This document shows, one piece after another, positions 23,990 through 31,190 of a stretch of DNA of 64,000 nt (position 1 is its first letter; the number at the start of each line of letters is the position of its first letter). This DNA is from Eubacteriales bacterium. GTDB taxonomy: Bacteria > Bacillota > Clostridia > Lachnospirales > Lachnospiraceae. Position numbers and translations under genes: made by a program. The notes beneath the pieces were generated by a model. It saw only the letters and a program-made list of their open reading frames with translations, was not told where the DNA came from and did not search any database. The DNA is taken from contig JAUNGB010000001.1 in NCBI GenBank assembly GCA_030524715.1, positions 1 to 64,000 of the forward strand, in the 5' to 3' direction.

Positions 23990-25834
23990 TTACTGATGTC
24001 TACTTTTCGACAATAAACTTAATGTTGCTTTCCAATCTTCCATATTAACTGGTTTATCTGGTTTCCAATTTTTTGTGAAACTAGCTATTACAAACTTACT
24101 AACCTCCAGCGCATAACTAATTAATTCCTCAACCTCAAATCTTTTTATTGGTTTTTTCTTTATCAGCGTCTGCAGATCATCGATTGCCATTTTATCATTA
24201 TGAGCATATATCTTATTCCGCTGCGTTAGGAGCCCATCAATCTTAGGCTTAATCGAACAATACTTTTTCTGATACAAGCCCAAATAACCTTCAACCGTTA
24301 AATTAACCAAAACAGGTGCCTCCTGTAAGCCAAACAAGCCCGTTACTGTCCGATTCCAATTTACCTCATCTTTAAAAAAGCATTCTTCATTTTTCTTAAC
24401 TATATGTTGATATGGTGTATCCTCATTATGGGTTTTTCCGTCAATATTAATTTCAGTAGTTCCTCTATTTTGTGGAAAAGGCAGGTGAATACTGACGATC
24501 AATCCATGTGGGATCGCACCAGAAAAGAAAATATCCCCATGATGTGCTTTCACAATCTGCCGCACAATTTTAAGACCCAAACCATGTTCCGTTTCATCTG
24601 TCTGTTTTTGTGTACTGGAAATATCCTCGTCACTGTTCAAGGTGTTTAATTGCAGTTCACTCACTCCATAACCATTGTCCATCACGGAAAAAGTACAGCT
24701 TGCATCATTACTGCCAACAGAAATCTGTATTTTACACCCATCGGGATTATGGACAATACAATTTCTTATCAAATTATTCAGCATCCGATTAAGCAAAACC
24801 TGATCCCCGAAAATCGAGATGTTTTTACCGGGATTATCTTCTGATAATTCCAACTCGTAAAGTTCTGATAGACCATCATTTAATACCTCACTGACAACCT
24901 GACGTGCTAACTCTATCGGGTCAAGGCTTTGTTTTTGCATAGGCTGCATGGAATATTCTAATTTAGTTGTCAAATTCAAATCAGCCACTAAATCTTTTAG
25001 CCGTTCACTGTGTCTCCGGATTATCCCAGCCTGGTTTCGGACAGCTTCCGGCAAAGAAGAAGTGTCTTCTATTTCGCTTGCATATCCCAAAATCACAGAA
25101 AGCGGTGTGCGTATATCATGGGAAATTCCCCTGATCCAGTCTGCACGGGTATTATCCTTTTTCAGCAAATAGTCACCGGCCTTATTCAAACCAGCATTGA
25201 TTTCTGCTAACTCGCCGGTTTCTTCCAGATGGACAGGCTTTCCAACTGATAGATGCCGAATGCCTCTCAAAATCGGCGCCATAGCTTTTTCCACCCGGCG
25301 GGCATTGCGGATAAACAAATATATCATCAAAAAAATATTGATACAGAATACCGCCGTTAATCCGAATAGCATAGGCCAAATATATTGCGCCTTGAAAGAA
25401 AAATAGTAATTCACAACGCTTTCTGGAGGCAAACCGATCACCAAAAGCCCATCCTGTCGTTTTGCAATATTGGTCGGATAATCATCAAGATACCAGCGAC
25501 TAAACAGGGCAATATCCATTGAGGAATAATGGCGCGGTAATTCTTCCGGCAGATTTTCTTCCCAAACGACAGTGCCATCATCATCTAGGATCATAGCCCA
25601 CGCTTCAAAATTATTCAGCATTTCTTTCGCTTGTGTATCTGCACTGAATTCCCCATCTGTTGCCATGATATGATTTGAAAAATCCTCGATTGGAAATTTG
25701 GATGTTGCCACATTACCTAAATAAGCTATTACAAAATAGGAAGCTACTAACAGTGCATTGACAGCCAGAAAAAGAACTATAATCCTAACTGTGGAAAATA
25801 TATAGCGGCGGAAAAATCGTTCTGATGTGTTCAC
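23990..25834 (-). CDS. Sensor histidine kinase with C-terminal HEPN-like extension
   Basis: A 614-residue membrane kinase. Two membrane segments (about residues 15-37 and 153-175) flank an extracytoplasmic domain. Then come a HAMP-like region, the H-box RGISHDIRTPLSV (His near 243), an N-box (NNLIRNCIVHN), DNGYG and GLGLKIVRQIV. The kinase should end near residue 455 (SIHLPFPQ). Instead the frame continues for about 160 residues with RNKIYAHNDK (R539, H545), the Rx4-6H signature of HEPN domains, best recalled as AbiU2-like. The start overlaps the response regulator's stop (ATGA). It probably senses a peptide antibiotic and controls the divergent ABC genes. Confidence 0.8.
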   Translation of the reverse strand: MNTSERFFRRYIFSTVRIIVLFLAVNALLVASYFVIAYLGNVATSKFPIEDFSNHIMATDGEFSADTQAKEMLNNFEAWAMILDDDGTVVWEENLPEELPRHYSSMDIALFSRWYLDDYPTNIAKRQDGLLVIGLPPESVVNYYFSFKAQYIWPMLFGLTAVFCINIFLMIYLFIRNARRVEKAMAPILRGIRHLSVGKPVHLEETGELAEINAGLNKAGDYLLKKDNTRADWIRGISHDIRTPLSVILGYASEIEDTSSLPEAVRNQAGIIRRHSERLKDLVADLNLTTKLEYSMQPMQKQSLDPIELARQVVSEVLNDGLSELYELELSEDNPGKNISIFGDQVLLNRMLNNLIRNCIVHNPDGCKIQISVGSNDASCTFSVMDNGYGVSELQLNTLNSDEDISSTQKQTDETEHGLGLKIVRQIVKAHHGDIFFSGAIPHGLIVSIHLPFPQNRGTTEINIDGKTHNEDTPYQHIVKKNEECFFKDEVNWNRTVTGLFGLQEAPVLVNLTVEGYLGLYQKKYCSIKPKIDGLLTQRNKIYAHNDKMAIDDLQTLIKKKPIKRFEVEELISYALEVSKFVIASFTKNWKPDKPVNMEDWKATLSLLSKSRHQ

Positions 25835-26526
25835 GTCTGCGCCCCCTTAATATTCAGGCGGTACCCGATCCCCTTGATCGTCACAAGGGCAATCGGCTTT
25901 GAGGGATTTTCTTCAATCTTTTCCCTCAAATGCCGGATATGGGTTGCTAACGTACTCTCATATCCCTGCCAGAAGTCGCCGCAAATCGCCTGACACAGTG
26001 CACCGGTAGTAACAATTCGTCCTGCGTTTTCATACAGCTTTTCAAAAAGTTGGAACTCCTTGGCCGTCAGTGAGATACTTTCGCCATTTCGTTGAACCAT
26101 TGCTTTTTCCAAATCAACGGTTGCTGTATCAAAGAACACTTTGCGATCCTTCCCAGGATAGGCCCGCTTCAATATGGCCTGCACTCGGAATAATAATTCC
26201 TTCGGCAGAAATGGTTTCAACAGGTAATCGTCCGCTCCATTTTCAAAACCCGCAAATTTGTCCTCCGCTTCACCGCGAGCTGTCAGCATGAGAACCGGGA
26301 TTTTGCTTATCTTTCGCAATTCTTTTAGTGTGGCAAATCCATCCATGCCTGGCATCATAACATCAAGGATCACCATATCCGGCTGCTTCTCTTTACATAC
26401 TTTCAAAGCAGCTTCACCAGAGGATACCGTCAACACTTGCGTAAAGCCGGCTCTCATAAAAATGGATCTCACCATTTCCAACAGCTCAGTTTCATCGTCT
26501 ACCACAAGAATCATTCTATCGTTCAT
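25831..26526 (-). CDS. OmpR-family response regulator
   Basis: A 231-residue regulator. The receiver domain (residues 1-120) has the acidic pair (VVDDE), the phosphoacceptor Asp in VILDVMMPGMDG (near 54) and Lys in LLKPF. The C-terminal winged helix (residues 130-227) has the usual ESTLATHIRHLREKIE recognition helix and IKGIGYRL wing. It pairs with the overlapping kinase. The four 11-bp-spaced TCAAAGT repeats in the divergent region are its likely binding sites. AGGTGGTGA precedes the ATG at 26526. Confidence 0.9.
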   Translation of the reverse strand: MNDRMILVVDDETELLEMVRSIFMRAGFTQVLTVSSGEAALKVCKEKQPDMVILDVMMPGMDGFATLKELRKISKIPVLMLTARGEAEDKFAGFENGADDYLLKPFLPKELLFRVQAILKRAYPGKDRKVFFDTATVDLEKAMVQRNGESISLTAKEFQLFEKLYENAGRIVTTGALCQAICGDFWQGYESTLATHIRHLREKIEENPSKPIALVTIKGIGYRLNIKGAQT

Positions 26527-26547
26527 AAGTCACCACCTTTTTTCTGT

Positions 26548-26553
26548 TTATAT
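26548..26553 (-). promoter_or_regulatory. -10 box of the two-component operon
   Basis: A perfect TATAAT on the minus strand (positions approximate within a few bases) upstream of the response regulator gene. No strong -35 is seen at 17 bases, so the promoter may be weak or activated. Confidence 0.4.
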
Positions 26554-26596
26554 TATACCGCAAGATGGACAGATTGACTATTCTGGCCTTGAAATC

Positions 26597-26650
26597 TCAA
26601 AGTAAATTCAAAGTTGGCTCAAAGTTATCTCAAAGTTGATGTGCTATGCT
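26597..26650 (+). promoter_or_regulatory. Four direct repeats and promoter of ABC operon
   Basis: TCAAAGT occurs at 26597, 26608, 26619 and 26630, an exact 11-bp period. The last repeat ends 8 bases before a TATGCT -10 box (26645-26650). The repeats occupy the -35 region, which has no consensus hexamer. This is the standard layout for activation by an OmpR-type dimer pair, here the divergent regulator at 25831-26526. Confidence 0.7.
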
Positions 26651-26682
26651 GATAACGAAAACAAAAAGGAGGCGCAAGCTAT

Positions 26683-27606
26683 ATGAGTGATTACATTATT
26701 GAAACGCATGATCTGACGAAAAAATACGGAAATCAGAACAGCGTTTCCCATCTGAATATTCATGTAAAAAAAGGTCGTATCTATGGACTTCTGGGACGCA
26801 ATGGTGCAGGCAAGACAACGACCATGCGGATGCTGCTGGGACTGACAGCTCCCACGTCCGGTGAAGTGGAGATTTTCGGTAAGCCAATTCATGGCAATGA
26901 AAAGGAAATCCTGCCCCGAATTGGCTGTCTGATCGAGTCACCGGGTTTTTATCCCAATTTGACAGGAACGGAAAACCTGAAAATTTTTGCCGACCTGCGG
27001 GGATTGAAAAGCCCGCAATACATCAAAAATGCTTTGGAAGTTGTCAACCTGCCTTACCGGGACAAGAAATTATTTTCGCAATATTCTCTCGGTATGAAGC
27101 AGCGTTTAGCTATTGCATTGGCCGTCATGCACAATCCCGAACTGTTGATTTTGGATGAACCGATCAACGGCCTTGACCCCATCGGTATTGCAGAGGTGCG
27201 CGATTTTATCCGGGAATTGTGCGATGCCACAGGGAAAACGATCTTGATTTCCAGCCACATCCTTTCGGAAATTTCCCTGTTGGCTGATGATGTTGGAATT
27301 ATCGACCACGGTAATTTGCTGGAGGAAGAAAGCCTAAAAGCGCTGGAAAGTAAAAACGCGAAGTACATCCATTTTTGCGTATCGGATGCACAAAAGGCTG
27401 CACAGATTATTGCCGCAACATTTCAGAGCAAAAACATCCAGCTTATGGATGACAATAATCTGTATCTTTATGATACGACCCTGCCTGTAGCGAGAATTAA
27501 CCGCACATTTATTGAAGCTGGCATTGACGTTTGGGAAGCCCATCTCTGCGAGGATACTTTGGAGGATTACTTCAAGAGAATTACAGGGGGTGAGGGGATT
27601 GCTTAA
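26683..27606 (+). CDS. Lantibiotic-immunity-type ABC transporter ATPase
   Basis: A 307-residue ABC ATPase of the BcrA/LanF group. It shows Walker A GRNGAGKTT (about residue 38), the signature YSLGMKQRLAIA (about 133), Walker B LLILDEPINGLDP and the switch His in LISSHILSE. The C-terminal 80 residues are the usual regulatory extension. AAGGAGGCGCAAGC precedes the ATG. It powers export or membrane removal of antimicrobial peptides together with the two permeases that follow, under control of the divergent two-component system. Confidence 0.88.
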   Translation: MSDYIIETHDLTKKYGNQNSVSHLNIHVKKGRIYGLLGRNGAGKTTTMRMLLGLTAPTSGEVEIFGKPIHGNEKEILPRIGCLIESPGFYPNLTGTENLKIFADLRGLKSPQYIKNALEVVNLPYRDKKLFSQYSLGMKQRLAIALAVMHNPELLILDEPINGLDPIGIAEVRDFIRELCDATGKTILISSHILSEISLLADDVGIIDHGNLLEEESLKALESKNAKYIHFCVSDAQKAAQIIAATFQSKNIQLMDDNNLYLYDTTLPVARINRTFIEAGIDVWEAHLCEDTLEDYFKRITGGEGIA

Positions 27607-28384
27607 ACTGATCCAATGCGAAATGCGGAAGTTAAAGCGGAAACACTTTGTATCATTTGTGATTTTCGCCGCACTTCTGTTCCCAATTCCGTTTACGGCT
27701 CTTGTACTGGCTGGAAGCATGGGTAACTTTACCGGCTTTGAAGCAGTTTTTGGCTTGCTGGTTACTATGGGTATGCCCATCATGCTTCCGGCTGTTTTAG
27801 GTATCATTGCGGCCATGCTATTTTTCATGGAACGGGATAACGATACTTTGAAAAACCTACGCATTATCCCTAGCTCCCCAGCTAAGATTGCTACCGCAAA
27901 AATCGCTGTACTTTATATTTTGGGACTGATCTTTGCCTTTGCCACCATGGTTTCGTCAATGGTTGGCGGCCTGATTGCCGGAAGCGAGTTGACAAATATT
28001 GGGGAAAACTTTGGGATTGCAATTATCACAGCATTGCTTTACACAACAAGTATTTTGCCGGTTGTCATTGCGATTGTCGGATTTAACCGCTCCTATATCT
28101 TTTCGGTTATTCTAACCTTTTTTTATACAATGTTCGACTTTATGCTTGCGTATGGAGGACTATTTGCCACAACAGACCCAATGATGAAGATGATCACAAA
28201 CATCATGCCAGCACCTATTATTTACCGTTGGCAGGCGGTGCGGTTTGTTGATCCCGGAACCCCGGCTTATTCTGTAATGGAGCCGTATTTTTTACCTCTG
28301 TGGCTTGTTGCATTAACCGTCGTTATTATTGGGGTGCTGTCTTATCTGGCGATTGTCAGAATTTATAGCAAACGCGAAAGTTGA
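27599..28384 (+). CDS. Lantibiotic-immunity-type ABC permease 1
   Basis: A permease of the LanE/EpiE type with six predicted membrane segments. The family normally starts (M)LKLIQCE-x-x-KLKRK, which fits a TTG start at 27599; a GTG at 27590 is the alternative, as the reading frame runs further upstream inside the ATPase gene. Its 5' end overlaps the ATPase stop by 8 bases, so the two are translationally coupled. The motif RDNDTLKNLRIIP in the first cytoplasmic loop is typical of these immunity permeases. Confidence 0.8.
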   Translation: MLKLIQCEMRKLKRKHFVSFVIFAALLFPIPFTALVLAGSMGNFTGFEAVFGLLVTMGMPIMLPAVLGIIAAMLFFMERDNDTLKNLRIIPSSPAKIATAKIAVLYILGLIFAFATMVSSMVGGLIAGSELTNIGENFGIAIITALLYTTSILPVVIAIVGFNRSYIFSVILTFFYTMFDFMLAYGGLFATTDPMMKMITNIMPAPIIYRWQAVRFVDPGTPAYSVMEPYFLPLWLVALTVVIIGVLSYLAIVRIYSKRES

Positions 28385-28395
28385 GGTGAGAAAAA

Positions 28396-29190
28396 ATGGT
28401 AAGTATTATAAAAACAGAATTTAGCAAAATGAAGCGGTACTCCGTAATCTGGATCGGCGTAGCAACGATGTTTACTGTCGTGCTGCTTGCCCGGTTTATG
28501 GCAACAGCCTCTGACGGGGCGACCCATACGCTCATGAACTTTTCTTCCAGCGTAATTTGGAACAATTTAGTTCTGATATATCCTGCAACAATCGCATTGA
28601 TTGCCGGATATATCATTGACCGGGAGCGTACAGACGACACGCTGAAAAATATTCTCACAATCCCTGTTTCCTTTCGGAAAATGCTGATTGGGAAACTGAT
28701 TGCTGTTGGATGTATGGCGGCAGCGCTTTCCGTTATCGAATTCCTGTTCACACTCATTGTTTTCTTTGCCAGCGGATTTCCCGGATTTTCTATCGGCGGT
28801 ATGATACAGGTGCTTTTTCAGATGATCGGTATCAATATGATTTCCTATATTGCGGTCATGCCTGTTATTGCCTTTACTGCTCAAAGAAGCGGCAGCTTTA
28901 TGGCCGGTGTTGGCTTTGCTTTCTTTTATGGTTTTGTGGGAATGATGGCCTCCGGCCACGGCCTGCGTGATCTATATCCTATTACAGCAGGCCTTACCGT
29001 AATTGGTTATCAGGATGGAAGCAGTGATCCAACAGGAAACATCTTGTTGAGCGTAGCATCTATCCTGTTTATACTGGCCGTGACATTCATTATCGTTTTC
29101 ACAGCGAAAAATCGTGAAGTAACCACCGCAAAGAAAAGGAAGAAAAATTCTGGGAAAACGGTTCAAAAAAGAAATCATAGTGCGAGGTAG
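28396..29190 (+). CDS. Lantibiotic-immunity-type ABC permease 2
   Basis: A 264-residue permease with six predicted membrane segments, related to permease 1 (shared loop RTDDTLKNILTIP). It probably forms a heterodimer with it, as LanE/LanG proteins do. The C-terminus is a Lys/Arg-rich cytoplasmic tail. GAGGTGAGAAAAA precedes the ATG, 11 bases after permease 1. It is the last gene of the divergent operon; terminator-like hairpins follow within 200-300 bases. Confidence 0.85.
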   Translation: MVSIIKTEFSKMKRYSVIWIGVATMFTVVLLARFMATASDGATHTLMNFSSSVIWNNLVLIYPATIALIAGYIIDRERTDDTLKNILTIPVSFRKMLIGKLIAVGCMAAALSVIEFLFTLIVFFASGFPGFSIGGMIQVLFQMIGINMISYIAVMPVIAFTAQRSGSFMAGVGFAFFYGFVGMMASGHGLRDLYPITAGLTVIGYQDGSSDPTGNILLSVASILFILAVTFIIVFTAKNREVTTAKKRKKNSGKTVQKRNHSAR

Positions 29191-29385
29191 CCAGTTATGT
29201 AATCCCTATGTCACCGATTTCTAATTTTATAAATCGTAATGGCAACGGAGATTTAGCTGTGTTTTTGAATGAGGCGATTTCCATATTATGTAATAATCCG
29301 AACACCATCTAACGGAGTGACCTTCAAAACAAAAAACGATAAGAAATTGGATCTATCCTCTGGAAAAGAATCATAAACAGAACAA

Positions 29386-29416
29386 GACCCAAAGGGAGGT
29401 AAAATCCTTTTGGTCT
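29386..29416. terminator. Hairpin GACC-AAAGG / CCTTT-GGTC
   Basis: An imperfect inverted repeat (GACCCAAAGG against CCTTTTGGTC) followed by TTTGC on the plus strand. A plausible weak terminator for the ABC operon. Confidence 0.4.
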
Positions 29417-29448
29417 TTGCTAGTGAGCCGCCAAGCGCACTAGAGAGA

Positions 29449-29488
29449 AAGCCGGTAAAGCCTATAACTCCAGGCTTTACCGGCTTTT
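29449..29488. terminator. Strong bidirectional terminator
   Basis: AAGCCGGTAAAGCCT pairs perfectly with AGGCTTTACCGGCTT across a 9-base loop, with TTTT after the stem on the plus strand. Placed between converging transcription units. Confidence 0.75.
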
Positions 29489-29610
29489 GAAAAGTTATAA
29501 AGAGATAATCAAAAATCTATTTAGATATTCTGTTTAAAACCGCTAAAAATGCAGCTTGATCTTTCGATATTTTGCTAAGCGTATAGCATATAGACAATAA
29601 ATAAACCGCA

Positions 29611-29646
29611 AATACCCAATCTCTGATAATCCGGATAGGGTATTTT
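29611..29646 (+). terminator. Terminator-like hairpin before convergent gene
   Basis: AAATACCC pairs with GGGTATTT, followed by TTTCTT on the plus strand. It sits 20 bases beyond the end of the minus-strand gene at 29666. Confidence 0.4.
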
Positions 29647-29665
29647 TCTTATTCTCTTTTACCGG

Positions 29666-30064
29666 TCACAGTTCCTCTACTCCCAGCAAATCATCATTTT
29701 TATAGTAGAACCGGTATGCCTTCCCTTTCCGTACTCCGTCCTGTGCCGGTATGATGAGTTGCTTCATCTCCCCGTTATCCTCAGTCACCCCAATTTCCCA
29801 ATACTTTTTCCTACCCTTTAAGATATGAATCCAGGTCACCTCTCCCTCTAATGTCTTGTATTTTTTCCGGAAAACAGTTAGGCACAGGGACAAAAAATAA
29901 AGGCACAGACCGGAAGCGCATAAGAGCGTCAGTTTCAAAAAACCCTCTCCAGCCTGCTGGACTTCCATGAAGATTCCTGTAATCAGAACCCCTGTCATAA
30001 CCCCCGCATTGATAAAAAGTTTTTTCAGCAAAACCTCCGGGACTCCCAGCCATTCATTCCTCAT
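29666..30064 (-). CDS. Small membrane protein, 132 aa
   Basis: Function not recognised. Two hydrophobic segments (about residues 13-33 and 42-62) are followed by a soluble C-terminal part that is beta-rich (YWEIGVTEDNGEMKQLIIPA, then YRFYYKNDDLLGVEEL). The ATG at 30064 has GAGGGTG at good spacing; the TTG at 30070 is less likely. It overlaps the upstream membrane-protein gene by 11 bases, suggesting a coupled pair. Confidence 0.6.
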   Translation of the reverse strand: MRNEWLGVPEVLLKKLFINAGVMTGVLITGIFMEVQQAGEGFLKLTLLCASGLCLYFLSLCLTVFRKKYKTLEGEVTWIHILKGRKKYWEIGVTEDNGEMKQLIIPAQDGVRKGKAYRFYYKNDDLLGVEEL

Positions 30065-30587
30065 AATCAAACACCCTCGCCGTCTCCGGCAGCCTTTCTT
30101 TTATCGTCTGATACATGGCCTGCATCTGGTCCTGTGGATACCCAAAGGGACTGACATAGATAAGGCTTCTCTGCCCCTGCCCATTTCCGTAAATTTTACT
30201 TTTCCCCTGCTCCGGAATCCGCAGATAGAACCCTGCTGTTTTGGCGCCCTTGACAAGTCCCTCAATCTCCTGGAAATAAATCCGGCACTGCTCATACCTT
30301 CCGTCTAGCCAGGGCTGCTTCGCCACAAAACAGTGCGTTTGAATTTCTAAGTAGCAGCCGCTTAACGGCATGATCAGACGCTTCAGCTGCCGGTATCTCA
30401 CCGCGCTTCCAATCATGCCAGATGCAGCAAGTCCGACAACGGAACCGCCTATAACGACCGGATAGCGGGCGGCCAGAAGAAACAGGCCGAATGCGGCCAC
30501 AATCCCAAAAACCGGGATCAGGACTAAGGTCCGGTCTTTCTGATCCATCCTGCGGTACATCGGCTTATCCGATGGTTCTAATCTCAT
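30054..30587 (-). CDS. Small membrane protein, 177 aa
   Basis: Function not recognised. Two adjacent membrane segments (about residues 20-38 and 42-60) precede a soluble domain containing YLEIQTHCFVAKQPWLDGRYE and a C-terminal LPETARVFDYEE. The short hydrophobic hairpin plus cytoplasmic domain resembles the neighbouring gene and the one at 12104-12637. GGAGGGGGAAATG lies before the ATG at 30587, 17 bp after the zinc-finger gene. Confidence 0.6.
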   Translation of the reverse strand: MRLEPSDKPMYRRMDQKDRTLVLIPVFGIVAAFGLFLLAARYPVVIGGSVVGLAASGMIGSAVRYRQLKRLIMPLSGCYLEIQTHCFVAKQPWLDGRYEQCRIYFQEIEGLVKGAKTAGFYLRIPEQGKSKIYGNGQGQRSLIYVSPFGYPQDQMQAMYQTIKERLPETARVFDYEE

Positions 30588-30604
30588 GCATTTCCCCCTC
30601 CTTC

Positions 30605-31063
30605 TTATGCAGCCCTGTTCCCTTTCCAGTTCTTTAGCACCCGCTCACACTCTAAGATTGTCTGCTCACACAGATAATCTGAAAAATATCCGATATGGGT
30701 CTCTTCCGGCGGCAGGTTTAAGCTGCAGGACAGCCAGGCATATACTCCGTTTTTACACATGCAGCCACTGTCAATCAGGCTGTTCATGGCGCGGTGCGCA
30801 CGGATTCTCTTGCTGCGAAGTTCACTGTCCGCCAAAGTACCTTTCGGTTTTTTCGTCCCCTCATGTACCCCCACATAAGCATTGCAGGACGGGTAACCGC
30901 TGCAGACATACAGCATACTTCCCGGTGTGATGGTATTATCCCCATAGACATACTCGGCTAGACGCAGGACTGACCTGCGCCCGCAGTACGGGCAAACCGG
31001 CGCTGTCTGATTCTTTCCTTTTTTATGATGACGGATGTGGACCACCTTCTGTTTGTTCTTCAT
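30605..31063 (-). CDS. DUF3268-type zinc-finger protein
   Basis: A 152-residue protein with an N-terminal four-cysteine module (CPYCGRRSVL...YVCSGYPSCNAYVG), like the topoisomerase C4 zinc finger used by DUF3268 proteins of phages and ICEs. A helical region follows (SELRSKRIRAHRAMNSLID) and then a C-terminal part with further cysteines. Probably binds nucleic acid. The start at 31063 is preferred because GAGGAG lies eight bases upstream; in-frame codons reach 31132. It heads a three-gene unit with the two small membrane proteins. Confidence 0.75.
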   Translation of the reverse strand: MKNKQKVVHIRHHKKGKNQTAPVCPYCGRRSVLRLAEYVYGDNTITPGSMLYVCSGYPSCNAYVGVHEGTKKPKGTLADSELRSKRIRAHRAMNSLIDSGCMCKNGVYAWLSCSLNLPPEETHIGYFSDYLCEQTILECERVLKNWKGNRAA

Positions 31064-31077
31064 TCGTTCCATCTCCT

Positions 31078-31115
31078 CTCCTTCGGTATTAACTCCATTG
31101 TATAAAACTGACCTC
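31078..31115 (-). promoter_or_regulatory. Possible promoter of the DUF3268 unit
   Basis: On the minus strand TTGTGT and TACAAT are 18 bases apart upstream of the zinc-finger gene. Sequence match is moderate. Confidence 0.35.
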
Positions 31116-31149
31116 CCGCAACACAATGGCATTTGAAAATTTTATAAAG

Positions 31150-31190
31150 ATTTTTGGGGAGGGAATGAAAACCATCCCTCCCCTGCCCTC
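31150..31190 (-). terminator. Hairpin after giant adhesin gene
   Basis: GGGGAGGGA pairs with TCCCTCCCC just past the adhesin stop. On the minus strand it is followed by AAAAATCTTT and not a clean T-run, so termination efficiency is uncertain. Confidence 0.5.

Larger units (their letters stand above)
29191..29665. other. Non-coding junction between cargo cassette and surface operon
   Basis: About 475 bp with no credible gene. It contains three hairpins, at 29386-29416, 29449-29488 and about 29611-29646. It separates the plus-strand ABC operon from the minus-strand 29.7-31.1 kb genes. The AT-rich, feature-poor stretch 29191-29380 may be the scar or flank of the cargo insertion. Confidence 0.5.
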
